The notes below the pieces were generated by a model, which was not told where the DNA came from, searched no databases, and saw nothing but the letters and a program-made list of their open reading frames with translations. Positions 44,931-52,720 of a stretch of DNA of 64,000 nucleotides are shown in pieces. Source of the DNA: Candidatus Aalborgicola defluviihabitans (GTDB taxonomy: Bacteria > Pseudomonadota > Gammaproteobacteria > Burkholderiales > Burkholderiaceae_C); NCBI GenBank assembly GCA_016705575.1, contig JADIXX010000008.1:1-64000 (forward strand). The letters run 5' to 3'. How positions within the stretch are numbered: the first letter of the stretch is position 1; every line of letters begins with the position of its first letter. The position numbers and the translations under genes are program-made.

Positions 44931-44944
44931 TGACGTTAACGTCA
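44931..44944. promoter_or_regulatory. Perfect 14-bp palindrome TGACGTTAACGTCA, candidate MerR/LiuR-type operator
   Basis: It lies in the gap between the carboxylase operon and the SCP2-merR genes. On the minus strand, TTGACG overlapping the palindrome is followed after 19 bases by TAATGC, a spacing typical of MerR-activated promoters. That would place the transcript start past ATG 44928 and supports the start at 44886. Binding by the MerR protein at 45344 is an inference. Confidence 0.6.
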
Positions 44945-45036
44945 ACTTAATATCGTATAGGTGTTTATACTGATGTTTGCGGCATGCTGGGCTGATAGCA
45001 TCCCATCCGTTTGAACCACCACCATAAGGACACACC

Positions 45037-45333
45037 ATGGACATCCAAGCCTGCACCGAAGCCATCCGTACCAAAGTAGGCGCTGACAGCGGCCTGGCCG
45101 CCACGCTGAAATTTGACTGCGGCGAAGACGGCGTGATCCGCATCGACGGATCGTCCACCCCCAACACCGTGAGCAACGACAACGTTGATTCCGACTGCAC
45201 CGTGGGCATCACGCTGGAAAACCTCAACGCCTTGTTGAGCGGCGATCTGGAGCCCACCACCGGCTTTATGGCCGGCAAGCTCAAGGTCAGCGGCGACATG
45301 GGCGTGGCCATGCGCCTGCAGCGCGTGATCTGA
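45037..45333 (+). CDS. SCP2 sterol-binding domain protein
   Basis: A 98-aa single-domain SCP2 protein: FDCGEDGVIRIDG, NVDSDCTVGITLENLNALLS, GDLEPTTGFMAGKLKVSGDM and GVAMRLQRVI cover the domain from start to end. SCP2 domains bind lipids and acyl-CoA esters in the cytosol. Here it is divergent from an acyl-CoA catabolic operon and 10 bp before its likely regulator, so a role in handling hydrophobic acyl-CoA substrates is reasonable. ATAAGGA lies upstream of the ATG. Confidence 0.93.
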   Translation: MDIQACTEAIRTKVGADSGLAATLKFDCGEDGVIRIDGSSTPNTVSNDNVDSDCTVGITLENLNALLSGDLEPTTGFMAGKLKVSGDMGVAMRLQRVI

Positions 45334-45343
45334 GTTGGACCGC

Positions 45344-45775
45344 ATGGCCGAATCCAGTGCGCAAGCCTTTGTCGACTCGCACCGCGACGAAGGAACCACC
45401 GAACTCTTTGGCATCACCGAGTTGTGCCGGGAGTTTGGCATCACCCTGCGGGCGCTACGTTTCTACGAGGACAAGGGACTGCTCTCGCCCCGGCGCATCA
45501 ACGGGGCACGGGTCTACACCCGACGCGACAGGGCTCGCCTGGCCCTGATCCTGCGCGCCAAGGCGATCGGCTCGCCGCTGTCAGAAATCAAGCGCTACCT
45601 GGATTTGTATGGCGTGCAGGGTGAAGGGCGCGCGCAGCAACTGAGCTACGTGATTGAACGCACCGACCAGGAAATCATCGACCTGGAGAAAAAACGCGCC
45701 CAGATCGACGAAACCCTGGCCGAGCTGCGGGTGATTAACACCTACTCCCGCAACCAGTTGCAAGAGCGCCAGTAG
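45344..45775 (+). CDS. MerR-family regulator (LiuR-like)
   Basis: A 143-aa regulator. The N-terminal winged helix is FGITELCREFGITLRALRFY, with EDKGLLSPRRINGARVYTRR, the MerR signature with two wings. It is followed by ARLALILRAKAIGSPLSEIK and a dimerisation coiled coil (QEIIDLEKKRAQIDETLAEL). Metal-binding Cys residues of MerR itself are absent, as in LiuR-type regulators that respond to acyl-CoAs. ATG 45344 is preferred to an upstream TTG. It probably controls the divergent carboxylase operon through the palindrome at 44931. Confidence 0.92.
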   Translation: MAESSAQAFVDSHRDEGTTELFGITELCREFGITLRALRFYEDKGLLSPRRINGARVYTRRDRARLALILRAKAIGSPLSEIKRYLDLYGVQGEGRAQQLSYVIERTDQEIIDLEKKRAQIDETLAELRVINTYSRNQLQERQ

Positions 45776-45819
45776 GCCAACTGGCCACTGCGCGGTGGCT
45801 GCCACATCATGGTCGACGT

Positions 45820-45872
45820 CACTATTGTTTTGATAGTGACATAGTCAGTATTGACGAGGGCTAGAGGCCACA
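45820..45872 (+). repeat. Dispersed ~55-bp repeat, copy 4
   Basis: CACTATTGTTTTGATAGTG followed by ACGAGGGCTAGAGGCC, in noncoding DNA between the merR stop and the tRNA terminator. The outer bases have changed so that the first block is a longer inverted repeat (CACTAT / ATAGTG). Confidence 0.7.
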
Positions 45873-45875
45873 AAT

Positions 45876-45909
45876 GCAAAAGCCCGCCGCTCCAAAGAAC
45901 TACGGGCTT
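45876..45909 (-). terminator. Rho-independent terminator after tRNA-Ile2
   Basis: On the minus strand AAGCCCG, a 16-base loop, CGGGCTT then TTT; it is directly downstream of the tRNA gene. On the plus strand it could also stop merR transcripts. Confidence 0.65.
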
Positions 45910-45930
45910 CACTGTTGGCATATGTTGAAA

Positions 45931-46007
45931 TGGTGGGCCGTCACAGACTTGAACTGTGGACCAAAGGATTATGAGTCCTCTGCTCTAACCAACTGAGCTA
46001 ACGGCCC
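45931..46007 (-). tRNA. tRNA with CAT anticodon, probably tRNA-Ile2 (ileX type)
   Basis: 77 nt with encoded CCA: GGGCCGTTAGCTCAGTTGG start, anticodon arm AGGA-CTCATAA-TCCT, variable/T part TTGGTCCACAGTTCAAGTC, end GACGGCCCACCA. The GAC TCATAATC context and the TTGGTC ... GTTCAAGTC stretch match tRNA-Ile2, whose C34 is changed to lysidine to read AUA, rather than elongator tRNA-Met. The tRNA call is certain; the amino acid is likely. Confidence 0.9.
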
Positions 46008-46151
46008 AACCGAACCGACGATTGTAATGGGCTGAATCGACCAATTCACGTCAGGCAATGCACATCTACATGCAGCAATGCTGTGTAGGCACACTGTTGG
46101 GTTGCGTCATGGCGATTGAAAGTCCGCCTCCACCACCAATTTGAAAGCCCG

Positions 46152-46997
46152 TCAACGGCTGAAGAGCAGATTTTCAATCACCGGCCTACTGCACCCCAAC
46201 TTTGCAGCAAAGTTCATGACGCCTTCAAGGATCTGCGGGTTTGTCTTGCCTTTGCAGTCGATCAGGAAGCTGTCGTGGTCGAAGTCCTCGTATTTCCGTG
46301 CGTCTTCAACCAGTTCCGCTATGTCAATTGGGGTTCCGTCCATCTGGCGTGGCATCAATCCGAGGCCACGAAGATAGTCGATGAACTCCCTGGGCTTGCC
46401 ACCGGCTTCCAACATCGAAGCGGGGCAGTACTCGCTGATGATTTTCAAATTTGCGTTTTCTCGCAGGCAGTTTTCCGCTCCGCGCAGCGCGGATTCTTCA
46501 TAACCCTCAATGTCAATCTTGATCAGGTCTACCTTTGCCCCGACCAGAAGGTCATCGAGACGAAGCACAGGCACGTTCACCGATGGCCCGGAGCAACACA
46601 CGGATGCATATAGCCGATGCATGCCGCCATTGAAGTCGCTGGTGTGCAAGCTGGCGTCCCCTCGCTCTTTCCCCACCGCTGCGCGATGCAGGCGAACGTT
46701 GGTTAAACCATTCATATTCACGTTTTCCGTAAGAATTGAAAAATTCACCGGCTCAGGTTCAAATGCATGAACCACACCATGCGCACCAACCAAGCGTGAA
46801 AGGTGAACCGTAAAGTAACCAATGTTTGCACCAATATCAACGACGGTCATGCCGGGACGGACCCACTGCCGCAACGCCGCAAGAACTTCCGGCTCAAAAA
46901 GTGCGCCCCCACCGAGCCCAAGACTATCCATTTCATCAATGCGGAGTTTGAAGCCTTCACGCTCTATTAGCCGAGCAGCAGAATTGGTAAATGTCAT
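46152..46997 (-). CDS. FkbM-family methyltransferase
   Basis: A 281-aa SAM-dependent methyltransferase. Motif I is GMTVVDIGANIGYFTVHLSR, followed by HAFEPEPVNFSILTENVNMN, VPVLRLDDLLVGAKVDLIKI and IDIEGYEESALRGAENCLRE, the FkbM signature (D-I-E-G-x-E). FkbM enzymes O-methylate sugars and other small molecules. It stands alone between a tRNA and hrcA, with no glycan or secondary-metabolite genes nearby, so the substrate cannot be guessed. The GC content is slightly lower than its neighbours, which may mean acquisition at the tRNA. Confidence 0.9.
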   Translation of the reverse strand: MTFTNSAARLIEREGFKLRIDEMDSLGLGGGALFEPEVLAALRQWVRPGMTVVDIGANIGYFTVHLSRLVGAHGVVHAFEPEPVNFSILTENVNMNGLTNVRLHRAAVGKERGDASLHTSDFNGGMHRLYASVCCSGPSVNVPVLRLDDLLVGAKVDLIKIDIEGYEESALRGAENCLRENANLKIISEYCPASMLEAGGKPREFIDYLRGLGLMPRQMDGTPIDIAELVEDARKYEDFDHDSFLIDCKGKTNPQILEGVMNFAAKLGCSRPVIENLLFSR

Positions 46998-47086
46998 GGT
47001 TACGGTTTGTTGAAAATGTGGAGGGCTGTGGGTTTACAAGGTGTCAGTCCCGGGGCACCCTCATCGGATCCGGGGACTGCCATGGG

Positions 47087-48091
47087 CTATTTATGGTGGC
47101 TCAACGCATTGCTGACCAGCTTGGAAGTGATATCCACAATTTGGATCATGCGGTCGTAGGCCATGCGCGTGGGGCCGATAACGCCCAGGGTACCAACCAC
47201 CTTGCCATCCACCTCGTAGGGGCTGCTGACGATGGATAGGTCTTCAAACGGCACCACCTGGCTCTCGCCACCGATGAAGATGCGCACGCCTTCGGCCTGG
47301 CCGGCAATGTCCATCAGGCGCATGAGCTGGGCCTTTTGTTCGAATAGTTCAAACGCGCGGCGCAACTGACCCATGTCGCTGGAAAAATCCGACACTGAGA
47401 GTAAATTGCGCTCGCCCGAGATGATGACTTCGTCTTGCGATTCGCTGATGGTGTCAGAACTGACCGTCACCGCTGCCTGCATCAGCGTGGCGATTTCGGA
47501 ACGAAGGGATTCAACCTCACCCTGCAAACGCTCGCGCACACGGTCAATGTCCAGGCCCACGTAGTTGGTGTTGAGGAAGTTGGCAGCTTCTACCAGTTGC
47601 GTCTGCGTGTAGTCCAGCTCAGTAAAGATCACCCGGTTTTGCACATCGCCATCGGGCGACACCAGAATTACCAGCACACGCCGTTCGGACAAACGCAAAA
47701 ATTCAATATGCCGAAACACCGACGTACGCTTGGGCGCAATCACCACACCCACAAACTGCGACAGGTTGGACAGCATGTTGGCCGCGTTGGAAATAACCTT
47801 TTGCGGCTGATCCGGCGCCAGGATGTGCGATCCATACTGGCTGGGCTGCACCGTGAGCATGGTGTCCACAAACAGGCGATACCCCCGCGCTGTAGGAATG
47901 CGCCCGGCAGAGGTGTGCGGGCTGACGATGAGGCCCATCTCTTCCAGGTCGGACATCACATTGCGGATGGTGGCCGGCGACAACTCCAGCCCCGACGCCC
48001 GCGACAAGGTGCGGCTGCCAATGGGTTGTCCATCGGCGATATAGCGCTCAACGAGCGCCTTGAGCAACAACTTGGAACGATCATCGAGCAT
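47087..48091 (-). CDS. hrcA: Heat-inducible transcription repressor HrcA
   Basis: A 334-aa repressor of class I heat-shock genes; it binds CIRCE inverted repeats with help from GroEL. The N-terminal winged helix is MLDDRSKLLLKALVERYIAD, GSRTLSRASGLELSPATIRN and VMSDLEEMGLIVSPHTSAGR. GYRLFVDTML follows, then the GAF-like dimerisation domain and a C-terminal GTLGVIGPTRMAYDRMIQIV. I see no CIRCE element (TTAGCACTC-N9-GAGTGCTAA) in the 28 bp before nadK. It is divergent from nadK. Confidence 0.96.
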   Translation of the reverse strand: MLDDRSKLLLKALVERYIADGQPIGSRTLSRASGLELSPATIRNVMSDLEEMGLIVSPHTSAGRIPTARGYRLFVDTMLTVQPSQYGSHILAPDQPQKVISNAANMLSNLSQFVGVVIAPKRTSVFRHIEFLRLSERRVLVILVSPDGDVQNRVIFTELDYTQTQLVEAANFLNTNYVGLDIDRVRERLQGEVESLRSEIATLMQAAVTVSSDTISESQDEVIISGERNLLSVSDFSSDMGQLRRAFELFEQKAQLMRLMDIAGQAEGVRIFIGGESQVVPFEDLSIVSSPYEVDGKVVGTLGVIGPTRMAYDRMIQIVDITSKLVSNALSHHK

Positions 48092-48119
48092 CGGCTCATT
48101 TTAGTGATGTAATTTGCAC

Positions 48120-49016
48120 ATGAAGTCCCAATTGCGCAACGTAGCCCTGATCGGCAAATACCTCGCTGTTTCCAGCGGTGCTGCAGGGGCCGCATCGCGC
48201 CAGGTGTTGGAGCGTATTGCCCACTTCCTCATGGACCAGGGTTGCGATGTGTCGATAGAAGCCGATACCGCGACCAATATGGGGCTTAGCAACTACCCCA
48301 CGCTGGACGTTGCCGGCATCGGCAAAACCTGTGATGTGTGCGTGGTGGTTGGTGGCGATGGCACCATGCTGGGCATTGGCCGCCAGCTGGCGCAGTACGG
48401 GGTGCCGCTGATCGGCATCAACCAGGGGCGCCTGGGCTTCATCACCGATATTCCCCTGGACAACTACCAGACCACATTGCAACCCATGTTGACTGGCTTG
48501 TATGAAGAAGACCACCGCAGCCTGATTCAGGCACGCGTCATGCGCGACGGGCACTGCGTGTTCTCTGCACTGGCCATGAACGATGTGGTGGTCAACCGCG
48601 GCGCCACTGCCGGCATGGTGGAGTTGCGGGTGGAAGTGGATGGGCATTTCGTGGCCAACCAGCGCGCCGATGGCCTGATCATTGCCACGCCCACGGGCTC
48701 CACCGCCTATTCCCTGTCAGCCGGCGGGCCACTGATGCACCCTTCCATTCCCGGCTGGGTGTTGGTTCCCATTGCCCCGCATACTTTGTCAAATCGGCCG
48801 ATTGTCCTCGCCAACGCGTCAGAGATCGCTATTGAAATAGTAGCAGGCAGGGATGCTAGCGCCAATTTCGATATGCAGTCATTGGCATCACTTATGCACG
48901 GTGACCGCATTGTGGTGACACGATCGCAGTACCAGGTGCGCTTTTTGCACCCCAAGGGCTGGACCTACTTCGACACCTTGCGCCAAAAACTTCACTGGAA
49001 TGAAGGAGCGGCTTGA
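48120..49016 (+). CDS. nadK: NAD kinase
   Basis: A 298-aa protein that phosphorylates NAD to NADP. Seen: NVALIGKYLAVSSGAAGA, DVCVVVGGDGTMLGIGRQLA (GGDG ATP/NAD motif with catalytic Asp), LIGINQGRLGFITDIPLDN, MNDVVVNRGATAGMVELRVE (NE/ND motif) and DGLIIATPTGSTAYSLSAGG. ATG 48120 is used; TTG 48114 is in frame but unlikely. The stretch coding AIEIVAGRDASANFD (48828-48872) faintly resembles the dispersed repeat but is probably native. It overlaps the open frame leading to recN. Confidence 0.96.
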   Translation: MKSQLRNVALIGKYLAVSSGAAGAASRQVLERIAHFLMDQGCDVSIEADTATNMGLSNYPTLDVAGIGKTCDVCVVVGGDGTMLGIGRQLAQYGVPLIGINQGRLGFITDIPLDNYQTTLQPMLTGLYEEDHRSLIQARVMRDGHCVFSALAMNDVVVNRGATAGMVELRVEVDGHFVANQRADGLIIATPTGSTAYSLSAGGPLMHPSIPGWVLVPIAPHTLSNRPIVLANASEIAIEIVAGRDASANFDMQSLASLMHGDRIVVTRSQYQVRFLHPKGWTYFDTLRQKLHWNEGAA

Positions 49017-49050
49017 ATGAGAGCAGCGCAGAACTGCTTCAAGCAAGTGA

Positions 49051-49101
49051 ACACCCCCTCGGGGGGCAGCGAGGACACTGTGTGCCGAGCGTGGGGGCCG
49101 A
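49051..49101. repeat. GC-rich hairpin element (CCCCCTCGGGGGG type), copy B, upstream of recN
   Basis: ACACCCCCTCGGGGGGCAGC, spacer, then GAGCGTGGGGGCCGAC. Same layout as 6102-6145. It lies between the nadK stop and recN ATG 49106, and its GTGGGGG part is about 8 bases before the recN start, so it may serve as the ribosome-binding site. Confidence 0.55.
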
Positions 49102-49105
49102 CACT

Positions 49106-50755
49106 ATGAGCCTCAAGCGTATCGTCTTGCGGGATTTTGTCATCGTCAGCGAGCTGGAGCTCGATCTGGAGAGCGGCTTCACCGTGCTCACTGGTGAAAC
49201 GGGTGCCGGAAAATCCATCCTCATCGATGCATTACAACTGGTGACCGGCGCACGGGCCGACACGGGCGTGATCCGCGAGGGTGCCAGCCGCACCGATGTG
49301 AGCGCCGAATTTGACACACCCGCCAACGCGCGCCCAACCCTGCAGGAAGCCGGCTTTGACGAAGCCGATACTCTGCTGTTGCGCCGCACAGTGGACACCG
49401 CAGGCAAGAGCCGGGCCTGGATCAACGGTAGCCCGGCCACTGCCCAGCAATTGCGCACGGTTGGGGAACAACTGCTGGATATCCACGGCCAGCACGCCTG
49501 GCAAAGCCTGACTCGACCGGAGGCCGTGCGCAGTTTGTTGGACGCATACGCGCAGGTCACTACCACAGCCGTGGTTGCCCGCTGGCAAGAATGGCGCCTG
49601 GCCCAAACCGCCTTGGCAGACGCACTGGCTGCCCAAGATTCATTGCAACGTGAACGCGACCGACTGGCTTGGCAGATTGGAGAATTGGAAAAGCTCAACC
49701 CACAACCCAACGAATGGGAAGCACTCCACACCAGCCACACCCGTCTATCCAACGGCCAGGCTTTGCTGGATGCCGCACAAGGTGCGTTGCAGGTGCTGGA
49801 GAACCAAGACGTCAACGTATTGGGTTTGCTGAACAACGCTTTGCAACAACTGCAGGCCCAGGCTCACCTGGAAGCCGAATTTACCAATCCGGTAGAGGTC
49901 CTGGGCTCGGGTCTGGCCCAGGTAGAGGACACGGTGCGCACCCTGCGGGGCTACCTGCGCCACACCGAACTGGAGCCGGATCGCCTGGCTGTGCTGGACG
50001 AACGCATGGCCCTGTGGGTTTCATTGGCACGGCGCTACAAGCGTGCGCCAGAAGAATTGCCAACACTGTTGGCGTCCTGGCGAACGGAGTTGACGCAGCT
50101 CGACGCGGCAACCGATCTGCAAGGCCTGCAAAACGCCGAGAAGAAGGCGCAGGCCGGGTACATGGCTGAGGCCAAAACGTTGACAAAGGCCCGCACCAAG
50201 GCCGCGCCGCTCTTGGCACAGTCCATCACGCTGGCCATGCAAGGCTTGGGCATGCAGGGCGGGCAGTTTCAGGTGCAACTGCAGGTTAGCGCACAGCCGC
50301 TGCAAAGCGGGCTGGAAGACGTAAGTTTTTTGGTGGCCGGCCATGCGGGCAGCACACCGCGCCCGGTGGGCAAGGTGGCCTCGGGCGGTGAGCTGTCACG
50401 CATTGCGCTGGCCATCGCCGTCACTACCAGCCAGTTGGGAACAGCGCAGACACTGATATTTGACGAGGTGGATTCGGGTGTAGGCGGTGCCGTGGCCGAA
50501 ACGGTTGGCCGACTCATGCGCCAGTTGGGCGGTGACCGCCAAGTACTGGCCGTGACCCACCTGCCCCAGGTTGCAGCCTGTGCCGACCACCATTTGGTAG
50601 TGGCCAAGCAATTGAGCGGGAAATTTACTTTGAGTACGGTGGCAGCCGTTACGGGTGAACAGCGGGTGGCCGAAATCGGGCGCATGTTGGGTGGCGAAAA
50701 GCTCTCCAGCACTACGTTGGCCCACGCCAAGGAAATGCTGCAGTCAGGAGTTTAA
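49106..50755 (+). CDS. recN: DNA repair protein RecN
   Basis: A 549-aa SMC-like ATPase for double-strand-break repair. MSLKRIVLRDFVIVSELELD is the family start, so ATG 49106 is used although the frame is open from 49013 (that part is the repeat element). Walker A is LTGETGAGKSILIDALQLVT. Then a RecN-specific LLDIHGQHAWQSLTRPEAVR, a central coiled coil, the ABC signature VASGGELSRIALAIAVTTSQ, Walker B TLIFDEVDSGVGGAVAETVG and the H-loop LAVTHLPQVAACADHHLVV. It runs into rapZ with a 4-bp gap. Confidence 0.96.
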   Translation: MSLKRIVLRDFVIVSELELDLESGFTVLTGETGAGKSILIDALQLVTGARADTGVIREGASRTDVSAEFDTPANARPTLQEAGFDEADTLLLRRTVDTAGKSRAWINGSPATAQQLRTVGEQLLDIHGQHAWQSLTRPEAVRSLLDAYAQVTTTAVVARWQEWRLAQTALADALAAQDSLQRERDRLAWQIGELEKLNPQPNEWEALHTSHTRLSNGQALLDAAQGALQVLENQDVNVLGLLNNALQQLQAQAHLEAEFTNPVEVLGSGLAQVEDTVRTLRGYLRHTELEPDRLAVLDERMALWVSLARRYKRAPEELPTLLASWRTELTQLDAATDLQGLQNAEKKAQAGYMAEAKTLTKARTKAAPLLAQSITLAMQGLGMQGGQFQVQLQVSAQPLQSGLEDVSFLVAGHAGSTPRPVGKVASGGELSRIALAIAVTTSQLGTAQTLIFDEVDSGVGGAVAETVGRLMRQLGGDRQVLAVTHLPQVAACADHHLVVAKQLSGKFTLSTVAAVTGEQRVAEIGRMLGGEKLSSTTLAHAKEMLQSGV

Positions 50756-50759
50756 AGTC

Positions 50760-51653
50760 ATGCAAAAAGACGCCCCTGCGCCTCTGGAAATCGTACTTAT
50801 CACGGGAATGTCGGGGTCTGGTAAAACGGTGGCGCTCAACGCTCTGGAAGATGCCGGCTTTTACTGTGTGGACAACCTGCCACCTGAACTACTGCTGCCC
50901 TTTGTGGAGCTGGAGCAAAAACACCAGGCCCGGCGCGTGGCCATTGCCATAGATGTGCGCAGCGCCACATCGTTGCCACTGGTGCCGCACCAATTGGCCA
51001 GCCTGCGCAGCCGGGGCATTAACGTCAAGTCCTTGTTTCTGGATGCCAATACCGACACCCTGGTACGCCGCTATTCCGAGACCCGGCGCAAGCACCCCCT
51101 GTCCCAGCTGGATGCAGGCCATGGCGAGCAGGACGCGCGCCGCGCTTTGGTCGATGCGATTGAACTCGAACGCAAGCTGCTGGCCATCCTGCGCGAAGAG
51201 GCACATGTCATTGATTCCAGCATCATCCGGCCTTCGCAACTGCAAGGCTATGTCAAGACATTGATCTCGTCATCGCAGGACCAGTTGACACTGGTGTTTG
51301 AATCTTTTGCGTTTAAGCGAGGAGTGCCAACCGACGCCGACTATGTGTTCGACGTGCGCATGCTGCCCAACCCGCACTACGAGCCCACATTACGTCACCT
51401 GACTGGACGGGACGCACCGGTGGCCGAATTTCTGCAAGCGCAGCCCGATGTGGAGCGCATGCAGCATCACATTGCGCAGTTTCTGGAAAATTGGCTCGAC
51501 GCCTTGGCACATGACCACCGCAGTTACGTCACGGTGGCGATTGGCTGCACGGGCGGCCAGCACCGTTCGGTCTATTTGGTTGAACGCCTGGCTCAACGTT
51601 TCGCGTTGGATTGGGTCACGCTCAAGCGCCACCGGGAACTCGACTCGGTCTGA
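50760..51653 (+). CDS. rapZ: RNase adapter RapZ (YvcJ/YhbJ family)
   Basis: A 297-aa nucleotide- and RNA-binding protein. The N-terminal P-loop is IVLITGMSGSGKTVALNALE, then DAGFYCVDNLPPELLLPFVE, ATSLPLVPHQLASLR, FESFAFKRGVPTDADYVFDV, RMLPNPHYEPTLRHLTGRDA and VTVAIGCTGGQHRSVYLVER. In enterobacteria RapZ targets GlmZ sRNA for RNase E cleavage; in Burkholderiales the partner is not established. GGAGTTTAAAGTC precedes the ATG. It is convergent with mutY. Confidence 0.95.
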   Translation: MQKDAPAPLEIVLITGMSGSGKTVALNALEDAGFYCVDNLPPELLLPFVELEQKHQARRVAIAIDVRSATSLPLVPHQLASLRSRGINVKSLFLDANTDTLVRRYSETRRKHPLSQLDAGHGEQDARRALVDAIELERKLLAILREEAHVIDSSIIRPSQLQGYVKTLISSSQDQLTLVFESFAFKRGVPTDADYVFDVRMLPNPHYEPTLRHLTGRDAPVAEFLQAQPDVERMQHHIAQFLENWLDALAHDHRSYVTVAIGCTGGQHRSVYLVERLAQRFALDWVTLKRHRELDSV

Positions 51654-51662
51654 AGCACCCTG

Positions 51663-52718
51663 TTAGTCCGTGGTGCTTGACTGCAGCAGCTTGCGAATGG
51701 GTGCCGGCAACCCGACATCAGGCCACGCGTCGGCGCTAACCCAACGCCCGCTAGCCCACTGCAATGAAGAATCCGCCAACGGTAGACGCCAGGCGTGCAA
51801 GTGCAGGTCTTTGTGGGTGAGTACATGGGTGAACACCGGGACAGCTTGCAACAGATTGTGCAGATGCGACGGCACGGCCTGCCTTAGCGCATCTTCGCTC
51901 GCAAACAGGGGCAGACAGTAGAGGCCTGCCCAGACACCGGGCGTAGGCCGCTTGTCCAGCCATACATCGCCTTGCGCGGTTTGTGCCCACAGCAACCAGA
52001 TGGACTGGCTGCTGCGCTTGAGGGTGCGGGTGCGCACGGGGTAGCGCTGTGGGTCGCCCGCTGCGCCCGCCAAACAGTCAACGCGCACCGGACAAACGTC
52101 GCATGCGGGCTTGGCCGGCACGCATACGGTGGCACCCAGATCCATCATGCCCTGGGTGTAACGCGGCATGTCCGCCTTTGCACTTTTGCCAGCAGGCAGC
52201 AAGCCTGTTGCCGCATCCCACAGCGCACGCACATGCGCAGCCTGCGCCAGATCAGCATCAAAGCCCAACACCCGCGTCACCACCCGTTTGACATTGGCAT
52301 CCAGAATGGCTACGCGTTCACCAAAGCACAGGGACGCAATGGCAGCGGCGGTGGAGCGACCAATGCCCGGCAATGTTTCCAGCACTTCTGAGGTTTGGGG
52401 GAAAACGCCCTGGTGTAACGCCATGATTTGCTGCGCACAGCGGTGCAGATTGCGCGCCCGGCTGTAGTAACCCAGGCCGCTCCACAGGCCCAGCACATCG
52501 TCCAGGCTGGCAGTAGCCAACGCCTGCACATCAGGAAAGCGCGCCACAAAGCGGTCGAAGTAGCCGCGTACCGTCACCACTTGCGTTTGCTGCAGCATGA
52601 TCTCGGACAGCCACACGCGGTAGGGGTCGCGGGTGTTTTGCCAGGGCAGATCGTTGCGGCCATGCGCCTGCTGCCAGGCCACCACACGGGCTGCAAAGTC
52701 AGCCTTGCGGGCGCGCAC
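51663..52718 (-). CDS. mutY: A/G-specific adenine DNA glycosylase MutY
   Basis: A 351-aa enzyme that removes adenine paired with 8-oxoguanine. Seen: DLPWQNTRDPYRVWLSEIML with catalytic Glu, QQTQVVTVRGYFDRFVARFP, the helix-hairpin-helix LPGIGRSTAAAIASLCFGE, ILDANVKRVVTRV (catalytic Asp) and the [4Fe-4S] cluster C-x6-C-x2-C-x5-C in CVPAKPACDVCPVRVDC. The C-terminal NUDIX-like domain (LLWAQTAQGDVWLDKRPTPG, FTHVLTHKDLHLHAW) recognises 8-oxoG. The start is GTG at 52718, 2 bp after the GTPase gene. mutM lies one gene upstream: two oxidative-damage enzymes flank a GTPase. Confidence 0.96.
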   Translation of the reverse strand: MRARKADFAARVVAWQQAHGRNDLPWQNTRDPYRVWLSEIMLQQTQVVTVRGYFDRFVARFPDVQALATASLDDVLGLWSGLGYYSRARNLHRCAQQIMALHQGVFPQTSEVLETLPGIGRSTAAAIASLCFGERVAILDANVKRVVTRVLGFDADLAQAAHVRALWDAATGLLPAGKSAKADMPRYTQGMMDLGATVCVPAKPACDVCPVRVDCLAGAAGDPQRYPVRTRTLKRSSQSIWLLWAQTAQGDVWLDKRPTPGVWAGLYCLPLFASEDALRQAVPSHLHNLLQAVPVFTHVLTHKDLHLHAWRLPLADSSLQWASGRWVSADAWPDVGLPAPIRKLLQSSTTD

Positions 52719-52720
52719 GC

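Noticed and set aside
48092..48119. CIRCE element for hrcA autoregulation
   Set aside because: The 28-bp hrcA-nadK gap contains no TTAGCACTC / GAGTGCTAA inverted repeat.
48828..48872. Possible seventh copy of the dispersed repeat inside nadK
   Set aside because: GCTATTGAAATAG and GCTAGCGCCAA resemble the two blocks, but the spacing is short and the encoded AIEIVAGRDASANFD looks like ordinary NAD kinase sequence.
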